Of a stretch of DNA of 64,000 nucleotides, positions 7,620 through 13,790 are shown piece by piece (position 1 is the first letter of the stretch; each line of letters opens with the position of its first letter). The translations under genes were made by a program, and so were the position numbers. The DNA lies in contig NZ_AZDJ01000022.1 in NCBI RefSeq assembly GCF_001434705.1, forward strand, positions 1 to 64,000. The letters are read 5' to 3'. Under the pieces are notes generated by a model, which worked only from the letters and a program-made list of their open reading frames with translations, was not told where the DNA came from and ran no database searches. The DNA is from Lacticaseibacillus nasuensis JCM 17158. GTDB taxonomy: Bacteria > Bacillota > Bacilli > Lactobacillales > Lactobacillaceae.

Positions 7620-9293
7620 CTAGACTAATTGATCCGGCAGCATTGCCTGGCCCAGGGCCTGGTTGTGGCTGTAATCGACGGGAATGTCGACCACTACCGG
7701 CCCGTCAGCGGCGAACGCCTCATCCAACACCGCGCCGAGCTCGGCCGGCGTGTTGACGCGCAGGCCCTTGGCGCCGAAGCTTTCGGCATACTTCACGAAG
7801 TCCACCGGCCCAAAGTTGACGCCTGCCGATTGGCCATACTTCATCTCTTCTTGGAACTTGACCATATCGTAGTGGCCGTCGTTCCAGATGATGTGCACCA
7901 AGTTGGCGTGCAGCCGCACCGCCGTTTCCAGTTCTTGACCGGAAAACAGGAAGCCACCGTCGCCGGAAATCGACACGGCTTTTTCGCCGGGCCGCACCAG
8001 CGTCGCCGCAATCGCCCACGGCAAGGCCACGCCTAGCGTCTGCATGCCGTTAGAAAACAGTAGGCGCCGCGGCTGGTAGCTGCGGAAGTGGCGCGCCATC
8101 CAAATGTAAAACGAGCCGACATCCACGGCCACCGTCATGTCGTCGGTGACGCGCTGCTGCAGCTCCGCCACAATCGCCAACGGGTGGCTGCGCTTGGCGT
8201 CGGCATCGACCGGCGGCACGTCGCGCTGCTGCAGCTTGGCTTGCAGTTCACTCAAGAAGTGCTTGGCGCTCGGTGCGACTTGATAGCCGCGCAACAGCGG
8301 CGTCAAGATGTCCAAGGTTTGTTCGATGTCGCCAATCAATTCGGTTTCCGGCTGGAAGTTGTGATCGATTTCCGCCGGCGCCGAGTCGATGTCGATGATC
8401 CGCGCGTCGCCTTCCGCGTTCCAGTTGCGCGGCTCGTATTCCACGGGGTCGTAGCCGATGGTGATGACCAAGTCGGCGGCCTTGAGCAACTGGTCGCCGG
8501 GCTGGTTGCGGAACAAGCCCACGCGCCCGAAGAAGTTATCTTCTAATTCGCGCGAGACGATGCCGGCGCCTTGGAAGGTTTCGACCACTGGCAACTCGGT
8601 GACGGACAACAAGTCGCGCAGCGCGCGGGTGATTGGTTCGGCGCTGGCGCGCATGCCCAGCAGCAACACCGGCAGCTGCGCCTCTTTGATGGCGCGGGCC
8701 AGGTAGGTCATGTCCGCCGGGCTGGCCGGGCCAAGCTTCGGCGCAGTGAGGCGGCGAATCGGCTGCGACGCCACTTCGGCATCGGTGACATCCTGCGGCA
8801 CCGAGACGAAGCTGGCGCCTTGCTTGCCGGATTCTGCGGCTTGATAAGCGTTGGCAATAATTTCGCTGACGTTGTCGGGGTCCTGGACCTCGGCGCTGTA
8901 CTTGGTGATGGGCGCAAACAACTCGGCGTTTTTCATGCTTTGGTGCGAGCTACGCAACAAATCCGCACGCTTCACCTGCCCGGAAATCGCCAGCACCGGA
9001 TCCCCTTCGGCCGTCGCCGTCACCAATCCAGTGGCCAAATTCGACGCCCCGGGGCCGGAGGTGGTGATCACCACGCCGGGCTTGCCGGTTAAACGGCCGA
9101 TGCCGGCGGCCATGAACGCCGCGTTTTGTTCGTGGCGCGCGACGATCAATTGCGGCGCGTGGTCGCTTTGTGGGTGTTCCAGCCGCTCAAAAACGCGGTC
9201 GATTTTTGCTCCGGGAATGCCGAAGACATATTTCACATCGTGGTTGATGAGGCTTTCGACAATGAGGTCGGCCCCGTAGCGTTTATTGGTCAT
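7620..9293 (-). CDS. alsS: Acetolactate synthase, catabolic
   Basis: Thiamine-diphosphate enzyme condensing two pyruvates to 2-acetolactate. The 557 residues show the N-terminal Pyr domain with the activating Glu55 (ARHEQNAAF), a central domain, and the C-terminal PP domain with the ThDP motif [29 protein letters not shown]. The absence of a regulatory subunit gene and the downstream aldB indicate the catabolic, FAD-independent AlsS type rather than the branched-chain biosynthetic enzyme. The ATG follows AAGGGAG. The upstream gap carries an extended -10 (TGCTATACT) and a Crp/Fnr-like palindrome. Confidence 0.95.
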   Translation of the reverse strand: MTNKRYGADLIVESLINHDVKYVFGIPGAKIDRVFERLEHPQSDHAPQLIVARHEQNAAFMAAGIGRLTGKPGVVITTSGPGASNLATGLVTATAEGDPVLAISGQVKRADLLRSSHQSMKNAELFAPITKYSAEVQDPDNVSEIIANAYQAAESGKQGASFVSVPQDVTDAEVASQPIRRLTAPKLGPASPADMTYLARAIKEAQLPVLLLGMRASAEPITRALRDLLSVTELPVVETFQGAGIVSRELEDNFFGRVGLFRNQPGDQLLKAADLVITIGYDPVEYEPRNWNAEGDARIIDIDSAPAEIDHNFQPETELIGDIEQTLDILTPLLRGYQVAPSAKHFLSELQAKLQQRDVPPVDADAKRSHPLAIVAELQQRVTDDMTVAVDVGSFYIWMARHFRSYQPRRLLFSNGMQTLGVALPWAIAATLVRPGEKAVSISGDGGFLFSGQELETAVRLHANLVHIIWNDGHYDMVKFQEEMKYGQSAGVNFGPVDFVKYAESFGAKGLRVNTPAELGAVLDEAFAADGPVVVDIPVDYSHNQALGQAMLPDQLV

Positions 9294-9319
9294 GTGTATT
9301 GCTCCCTTGATTTGTGTTG

Positions 9320-9335
9320 TCGTCAGTATAGCATA
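9320..9335 (-). promoter_or_regulatory. alsS promoter, extended -10
   Basis: On the minus strand, TATGCTATACT gives an extended -10 about 30-40 bp before the alsS ATG. The -35 is poor (TTTCAA-like at 16 bp), suggesting that an activator may be required. Coordinates are approximate. Confidence 0.45.
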
Positions 9336-9406
9336 AGTGTAACTAATTGAAAGTGGGAATCCTAGAAATTCGTTAAGTAATACGGGTTATTCTGTTTCAT
9401 TTATTT

Positions 9407-9424
9407 TTGTGAACTGTATTACAA
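9407..9424. promoter_or_regulatory. Crp/Fnr-like palindrome upstream of alsS
   Basis: TTGTGAACTGTATTACAA has TTGTGA/TTACAA half-sites separated by 6 bp, the geometry of Crp/Fnr-type sites. It lies about 115 bp upstream of the alsS start and next to the terminator of the upstream gene. The window encodes one such regulator (1798-2475). Binding is inferred. Confidence 0.3.
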
Positions 9425-9435
9425 AAGAAACAAAG

Positions 9436-9466
9436 AAAACCCGTCTAGCCGTAGCCAGACGGGTTA
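9436..9466 (-). terminator. Terminator of the 9469-10020 gene
   Basis: On the minus strand, AACCCGTCTGGCTACGGCTAGACGGGTT forms a strong stem followed by TTCTTTGTTTC. It separates the gene from the alsS promoter. Confidence 0.85.
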
Positions 9467-9468
9467 GA

Positions 9469-10020
9469 TTACGCAAGCGTGAGCTGAATTCTACCGATGC
9501 CTTCTGCCTCATTCAAGGTCGCAAAGGTGAAACCATGCTTGGTAAAGATATGGTTGAGTTTCGCAAAGTTCTCTTTGTCAAACGAGCTGATGTTGCCGTC
9601 GATCGTGGCGATGTCCGCCTTCTTGGCGAGGTTGACGAACGCCTTGATGGCCAGCTGGGCCAGCCCCATGTTTTGAAAATCATAAAACGCCAGGCGGCTT
9701 TCGGAACCCAACGTCTCTAGCACCGTGATGTGGGCGTTGTTGCGCCAGCGGTCCCAGTCAAACAGCAGCTGGGATTGGAAGTCGGCCTTGGCGTGTCCGT
9801 ACTTATCGACGTTTTCATACGGGGTAAACACGGAAATGGTGTAGCTGTTGTGCTTTTGGGCGTCTTGCTTGAAGTCCGTATACACGATGTATTGGGTGGC
9901 CGGTCCGGCGTCGTTGGCGCGCGGCTGGTTCATGCTGGACAAAACAGTCAGCGTCGGCTCTTTTTCAATCGCCGCCAGCCGCTTGGCGTAGATCTGATCA
10001 TACTCTGCTTGCGAACTCAT
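9469..10020 (-). CDS. Conserved-looking protein of unknown function, possible degenerate GNAT fold
   Basis: A 183-residue soluble protein without signal peptide or membrane segment. I do not recognise the family. The second half (LETLGSESRLAFYDFQNMGLAQLAIKAFVNLAKKADIATIDGNISSFDKENFAKLNHIFTKHGFTF) alternates strand and helix in a manner reminiscent of acetyltransferase C-terminal halves, but no acetyl-CoA loop (Q/RxxGxG/A) is evident. The ATG has only a GGGGG-type ribosome site. The gene is monocistronic with its own terminator, and its base composition does not stand out from its neighbours. Confidence 0.6.
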   Translation of the reverse strand: MSSQAEYDQIYAKRLAAIEKEPTLTVLSSMNQPRANDAGPATQYIVYTDFKQDAQKHNSYTISVFTPYENVDKYGHAKADFQSQLLFDWDRWRNNAHITVLETLGSESRLAFYDFQNMGLAQLAIKAFVNLAKKADIATIDGNISSFDKENFAKLNHIFTKHGFTFATLNEAEGIGRIQLTLA

Positions 10021-10140
10021 TTTGAAACCCCCACGAATAAAGTTGATTTCAGTATATCATTAATTCGCCAAAGTCACGAGCATTCTTTGCTGACTTGAAA
10101 TGAAAATATCATTTTTCACGCTGATAGTTTCATAATGCAA

Positions 10141-10650
10141 CTATTTTTCAGGATGCCAGACGAAGATTGCGGCCAGTTGCTGGTCGGGCCCAATCCCCGT
10201 CGGCGCGGTGTCGACATACGCAAACCCCGTGCGCGCCAGCACCTTAATCGACCGCCGATTCGTGGGCAACACCGTCGCCCACACCGCCGCGACGCCATGC
10301 GCCGCTAACGCCGCCAGCATCAACCGCAACGCCTCTTGCATATAGCCGTGACCCCAGGCCGCCGGCGCCAGCGCGTAGCCAATCTCTCGGCTGTGCGGAT
10401 CCGGCGCGCCATCCGCCGCGGGTCGCTCGTACACCGCGATGTGCCCCACCAATCGATCGGCCACCGTGACCGCAAAGCCGGTGTTCGTCGCGGCGAAATT
10501 TGTCACCACTGCCACGGCTTCCGCCAACGTGTCAATTGGCTGCAGCCCCGCCGGCACCGCTACGGCGGGATCCCTGGCGTAATCGAGGTACGCCTTGGCA
10601 TCGGCCGCCGTAAACGCCCGGATCGTAACGCGCTCACCCGTCAATCTCAT
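10141..10650 (-). CDS. GNAT family N-acetyltransferase (RimJ/RimL type)
   Basis: A 169-residue acetyl-CoA-dependent transferase of the RimJ/RimL-like subgroup. It starts LTGERVTIRAFTAADAKAYLDYARDPAVA, characteristic of that group, and has the EIGYALAPAAWGHGYMQEAL acetyl-CoA-binding segment followed by VLPTNRRSIKVLARTGFAYV. The substrate could be a protein N terminus or a small amine; the sequence does not decide. I chose the ATG at 10650, which has GGAGG 7 bp upstream, over the longer open frame. It is divergent from the WxL pair. Confidence 0.9.
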   Translation of the reverse strand: MRLTGERVTIRAFTAADAKAYLDYARDPAVAVPAGLQPIDTLAEAVAVVTNFAATNTGFAVTVADRLVGHIAVYERPAADGAPDPHSREIGYALAPAAWGHGYMQEALRLMLAALAAHGVAAVWATVLPTNRRSIKVLARTGFAYVDTAPTGIGPDQQLAAIFVWHPEK

Positions 10651-10742
10651 GGCCCACCTCCAAGAATTCTGCTTGCTTAAAGTATCCGCCACCGATTTTG
10701 CGTAATCAACTATATGCGCCAATTGCAGCGCACAATTTCAGA

Positions 10743-10764
10743 TTGCCGCATGGCGGCAAGGAGG
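10743..10764 (+). promoter_or_regulatory. Hairpin abutting the ribosome site of the WxL gene
   Basis: TTGCCGC-ATG-GCGGCAA (10743-10759) is a perfect 7-bp stem whose 3' edge overlaps the AAGGAGG ribosome site (10758-10764) of the WxL gene. It could modulate translation or protect the 5' end. No T-run follows, so it is not a terminator. Confidence 0.45.
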
Positions 10765-10771
10765 CAGACTC

Positions 10772-11386
10772 ATGAAGTACATTGGCTTAATTGCAGGCCT
10801 GGGCCTCGCGGTATTCGCGGGGATGCAGGCGCAGACGGTGAAGGCGGCAGACACAGACTACGACGTGAATGTCACCGGCGGCGGGATCAATTTAACGCAG
10901 ACGCCACCAGATATTACATTTCCAAGCATCTCAGTTTCGAACTTAGCCACAGCCAGTGACCTGCTCACAGCGACCAGCGACCCTGGCAAAATTCGCGTTG
11001 AAGATTTTCGTGGCACCGGCACTGGCTGGACCCTTTCCGCGACGGTTTCGGCACTCAAGGCCGGCGAGCACGAACTCGCCAATTCCAACATTGAATTTAG
11101 CGGCGCCAATGATCTGCAGGCAACCTTAATGTCCAATCCAGATAGTGCGACCGTCAGTGAAACCTCACCCACTTATAGCCCTCAAGCGCTCACAGCTGGG
11201 CAACTCACCCCAATCTGGACGGCAACCGCTTCTGAGCCGGGGATGGGCGTGAACCAGGTATCCCTCACTTCCATTAACCTCTCTCTAATTGCTCAGAACA
11301 ATGTGTTTGCTGGCGATTATCATGGCACGATCACCTGGACATTAGATCCGACGGTGGCGGAGCCAGCCGGAGATAGCAACGGATAG
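10772..11386 (+). CDS. WxL domain surface protein
   Basis: A secreted 204-residue protein. Residues 1-25 form a signal peptide (hydrophobic core LIAGLGLAVFAGMQ, cleavage near VKAAD). The mature part carries both WxL motifs: GWTLSATVS near residue 90 and TWTL near the C terminus (YHGTITWTLDPT). WxL domains of Gram-positive bacteria bind peptidoglycan or WxLIP partners non-covalently at the cell surface. It is short and consists essentially of a single WxL domain. The next gene, 16 bp downstream, encodes a WxLIP-like protein, the usual operon partner. The ATG follows AGGAGG. Adhesion or host/substrate binding is a family-level inference. Confidence 0.9.
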   Translation: MKYIGLIAGLGLAVFAGMQAQTVKAADTDYDVNVTGGGINLTQTPPDITFPSISVSNLATASDLLTATSDPGKIRVEDFRGTGTGWTLSATVSALKAGEHELANSNIEFSGANDLQATLMSNPDSATVSETSPTYSPQALTAGQLTPIWTATASEPGMGVNQVSLTSINLSLIAQNNVFAGDYHGTITWTLDPTVAEPAGDSNG

Positions 11387-11402
11387 AAAGGACCTGACCG
11401 AC

Positions 11403-12392
11403 ATGCGGATACGGCCGTTACTTTGGTGGCTAGTGGGTGTGGCGCTGGTGCTGGTTGGCGGCAACCCCCAACCGGTACGCGCGGCAGGCGCGGAGTTTAC
11501 CGTGACCCCGGTCCTCAACGCAGCCCAACGCGCTGGCGTCACCGACTATTTTGACCTCGATGTCACCCCTGGCCACCCGCAAACTTTGACGATGATACTG
11601 CACAACGAAGCGAAGACGCCGGAAACGTTCACCATCGGCGCCAACCCCGCCTATACCTCGGATAGTGGCGCGGTGGCGTATGACCGCGCCGATCCTACCG
11701 GGTTTACCGGTGAGTATTCGATGCACAAGCTGGTCACCGGCCCCACCGAGGTCACGCTGGCGGCTGGGGAATCCCGACAACTCACCTACCACCTGACCCC
11801 GCCAGCCAGCACTTTTGGCGGCATCATTAGTGGGGCCTTGTATGTCCGCCGCGAGCTAGACGCCGACAACACTGGTAGTGGCGTCACCTTACAAAACCGC
11901 TACGCCTTTGCCTTGCCGATTCGCCTGCATTCTGGGACCAATCTCGGCACGGCGCCAAGCCTGCGCCTGCTGGCGGCCACCGGCGAATCGCTCAGCGCCA
12001 CCATCGAAAATCCCTCGCCGCACCAATTCGGCGAAATCTCGTTGACGCTGACGTTGGTGGCTCGAGCCACCGGTAAAACCGTTTGGACGCAGACGTGGTC
12101 GCAACTGGCGGTGGCCCCCACCAGTCGCTTCACACTCACCCCGGCCCCACCGGTGCTAAAAGCGGGCCAGTATCAGCTGACGATGTCGGCGAAATCCGGG
12201 GAGTACACCTGGCAAGGTAATCGACAATTCACCTTGAGTGCCGCCGCGGCCGCGCAGCAAGCCGCCGCCAATCAACCCGTGGCCAATTCGCCTTGGGGCT
12301 CCCTGACGTTTTTCGCCATTGCGGTTTTGGTGGCGTTGGCCGCCGGCGCCGGCGGCTGGGCGTGGCACTGGCGCCGCCAACGTGGTCACTAG
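11403..12392 (+). CDS. WxL-interacting protein (DUF916/DUF3324 type)
   Basis: A 329-residue surface protein with a signal peptide (residues 1-27). Two immunoglobulin-like domains follow: DUF916-like EFTVTPVLNAAQRAG...YFDLDVTPGHPQTL with RQLTYHLTPPASTFGGIISGALYVRR, and a DUF3324-like half with SATIENPSPHQFGEISLTL. A C-terminal membrane anchor (WGSLTFFAIAVLVALAAGAGGWAW) ends in a basic tail. This is the architecture of WxLIP proteins, which hold WxL proteins at the surface. It is translated from an operon with the preceding WxL gene. The larger multi-protein WxL loci of other lactobacilli also include LPXTG proteins; here only the minimal pair is present. Confidence 0.9.
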   Translation: MRIRPLLWWLVGVALVLVGGNPQPVRAAGAEFTVTPVLNAAQRAGVTDYFDLDVTPGHPQTLTMILHNEAKTPETFTIGANPAYTSDSGAVAYDRADPTGFTGEYSMHKLVTGPTEVTLAAGESRQLTYHLTPPASTFGGIISGALYVRRELDADNTGSGVTLQNRYAFALPIRLHSGTNLGTAPSLRLLAATGESLSATIENPSPHQFGEISLTLTLVARATGKTVWTQTWSQLAVAPTSRFTLTPAPPVLKAGQYQLTMSAKSGEYTWQGNRQFTLSAAAAAQQAAANQPVANSPWGSLTFFAIAVLVALAAGAGGWAWHWRRQRGH

Positions 12393-12407
12393 TGTCAACA
12401 ATTGGCC

Positions 12408-12435
12408 TTGACAACCCCGCAGCTTCCGGTACAAT
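12408..12435 (+). promoter_or_regulatory. rpmG promoter
   Basis: -35 TTGACA (12408-12413) and -10 TACAAT (12430-12435) have a 16-bp spacer, 38 bp before the ATG. The -35 forms an inverted repeat with TGTCAA at 12394-12399. Confidence 0.75.
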
Positions 12436-12473
12436 GATTAGGTTAGATTAATCTATAGACAGAGGTGAACAAG

Positions 12474-12623
12474 ATGCGTAACAACATTCTTCTTGCCTGC
12501 GCCGAAACCGGCGAACGGATCTATCTGACTTCCAAGAACAAGCGGAACACGCCAGATCGTCTTTCTTTGAAGAAGTATTCTCCAAAATTGCGTAAGCGCG
12601 TGGTCTTCACGGAAGTTAAGTAA
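12474..12623 (+). CDS. rpmG: 50S ribosomal protein L33
   Basis: A 49-residue basic protein ([49 protein letters not shown]) with the L33 fold. It has a single cysteine instead of the two CxxC pairs of the zinc-binding form, so it is the zinc-independent (C-minus) type found as a paralogue in Firmicutes. The ATG follows AGAGGTGA. It is monocistronic with a strong promoter and terminator. Confidence 0.95.
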   Translation: MRNNILLACAETGERIYLTSKNKRNTPDRLSLKKYSPKLRKRVVFTEVK

Positions 12624-12653
12624 TCACGTTTGTTGCCTGGCCAGGCTTCAACT

Positions 12654-12687
12654 AAAACCCCACAGCCATTGCGGCCGTGGGGTTTTC
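12654..12687 (+). terminator. rpmG terminator
   Basis: AAAACCCCAC-aGCC-attgc-GGC-cGTGGGGTTTTCTT forms a GC-rich hairpin with a T-run on the plus strand. The leading A-run would also let it act on the minus strand. Confidence 0.85.
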
Positions 12688-12696
12688 TTATTGGCT

Positions 12697-12805
12697 GTGA
12701 CAAAAGGCGGTTTTGGCATCGACGGATAGCCTAACCAGACGCTGGGTCCGCACTTTGGACCTAGTGGCTGGTGTAGCTATCAGCTCGATGCCAGCCTTTT
12801 GGCAC
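12697..12805. repeat. Structured element copy C (109 nt)
   Basis: Third copy of the element seen at 4062-4298, with very different bases but the same fold. P1a is GTG/CAC. P1b is CAAAAGGC (12701-12708) with GCCTTTTG (12794-12801). P2 is TGGCATCGA (12714-12722) with TCGATGCCA (12785-12793). P3 is GATAGC (12725-12730) with GCTATC (12776-12781). P4 is ACCAG (12734-12738) with CTGGT (12768-12772). P5 is CTGGGTCC (12742-12749) with GGACCTAG (12757-12764), again around a 7-nt loop. P1b starts at offset 4 as in copies A and B, and CGGA is retained at the P2/P3 junction. It lies between convergent genes. Confidence 0.8.
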
Positions 12806-12831
12806 GTAACATCACTAGAATATTCGGATAC

Positions 12832-12862
12832 GTAAAACGGACTGTGGCTTTTGTCACAGTCC
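12832..12862 (-). terminator. Terminator of the pseudouridine synthase gene
   Basis: On the minus strand, GGACTGTG-acaaaagc-CACAGTCC is followed by GTTTTACG. The CTTTTGTCACAG part (12848-12859) is exactly complementary to CTGTGACAAAAG at the 5' edge of element C, so alternative pairing between the two is possible. Confidence 0.7.
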
Positions 12863-12866
12863 CTGC

Positions 12867-13721
12867 TTATGCCATCAACTTGGTCATGGCCACCGGTGCC
12901 GGCAGCTCTGCTTTCACCAGCTGACCACTGAACGGGTCGCGAAACGCAAGCGTCGTCGCCTGCAACAACTGCCGGCTCACCACGCTGGTATCGCCGCCAT
13001 ACAAGGCATCCCCAACTAACGGGTGCCCCAGGTGCGCCAGGTGCGCGCGAATCTGGTGGGTGCGACCGGTGACCAGGCTCAGCTGCAACAAACTATAGTC
13101 ATGACCCGTGCGCACCGTGGCGTAATCGGTCACGGCGGGTTGCCCATCGGCGCGCACTTCGCGATGAATGCCATCAGCGGCCTTACCCAGCGGCAACGCA
13201 ATCCGGCCGGCCGGCGGCGTGAGCGTGCCGTGAATCAAGGCGAGGTAGGTTTTGGTCACTGCCGTATCACTGGCATCCAAGCGGCCTTGCGCGTACGGGT
13301 GCTTGGCAATCAGCACCAGGCCGGTGGTGTCGCGGTCCAGCCGCGTCATGATCGCGGGCTGCGCCCCGGTGATGCCTTGCTGCGTGAGATAACCGGCGGC
13401 GCGGTTGACCAGGCTATCGGTCGGGTTGCTGGGGCCCGGCACACTGGCCAGGCCAGCCGGCTTATTCACAATCAACCAGTTTGGCAGCTCGTGCACCACC
13501 ACAATGGGCCCGGCGCTTGGCGGCACGGGTTGGTCTGCCGGCAAGCTGAAGCGCACCTTGGCGCCGGCGGCCAGTTCGCGGTTGCCGGTCGGCTGCCCCG
13601 CCACAGTGATGGCCCGTGCCGCAAGCAGCTTGGTGAATAATCGGTGGCTCACCCCATGGCGGGCCAGCAGGCGCTTCACCGTCGTCGGCGCGTCGGCTTG
13701 ATACTCAAAAGTAAACCGCAT
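12867..13721 (-). CDS. RluA/RluD-family pseudouridine synthase
   Basis: RNA-modifying enzyme, 284 residues. An N-terminal S4-like segment (TTVKRLLARHGVSHRLFTKLLAARAITVAG) is followed by the pseudouridine synthase domain. The latter has the catalytic Asp in RLDRDTTGLVLIAK (about residue 136), the GRTHQIRAHLAHLGHPLVGDALYGG motif and a KTYLALI strand. The rRNA or tRNA target within the RluA-RluD group cannot be read from sequence alone. I start at the ATG at 13721, preceded by GGAGG; the frame stays open for 900 nt upstream, but that part lies antisense to the GH31 gene and has no ribosome site. Confidence 0.92.
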   Translation of the reverse strand: MRFTFEYQADAPTTVKRLLARHGVSHRLFTKLLAARAITVAGQPTGNRELAAGAKVRFSLPADQPVPPSAGPIVVVHELPNWLIVNKPAGLASVPGPSNPTDSLVNRAAGYLTQQGITGAQPAIMTRLDRDTTGLVLIAKHPYAQGRLDASDTAVTKTYLALIHGTLTPPAGRIALPLGKAADGIHREVRADGQPAVTDYATVRTGHDYSLLQLSLVTGRTHQIRAHLAHLGHPLVGDALYGGDTSVVSRQLLQATTLAFRDPFSGQLVKAELPAPVAMTKLMA

Positions 13722-13734
13722 CTGTTTTCCTCCG

Positions 13735-13763
13735 CTGACAATCATACCAGAAAGCGGTAAATT
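13735..13763 (+). promoter_or_regulatory. GH31 gene promoter with a cre-like site
   Basis: -35 CTGACA (13735-13740) and -10 TAAATT (13758-13763) have 17-bp spacing. Between them AGAAAGCGGTAAAT (13749-13762) resembles a catabolite-responsive element, with two mismatches to the consensus. CcpA repression is inferred. Confidence 0.45.
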
Positions 13764-13790
13764 TAGAATAATCAGCACAGGAGGCTCGCG

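Noticed and set aside
10075-10140. ATGAAAATATC...GATAGTTTCAT inverted repeat as a terminator
   Set aside because: The stem is AT-rich with a long loop and no T-run on the relevant strand; too weak to call.
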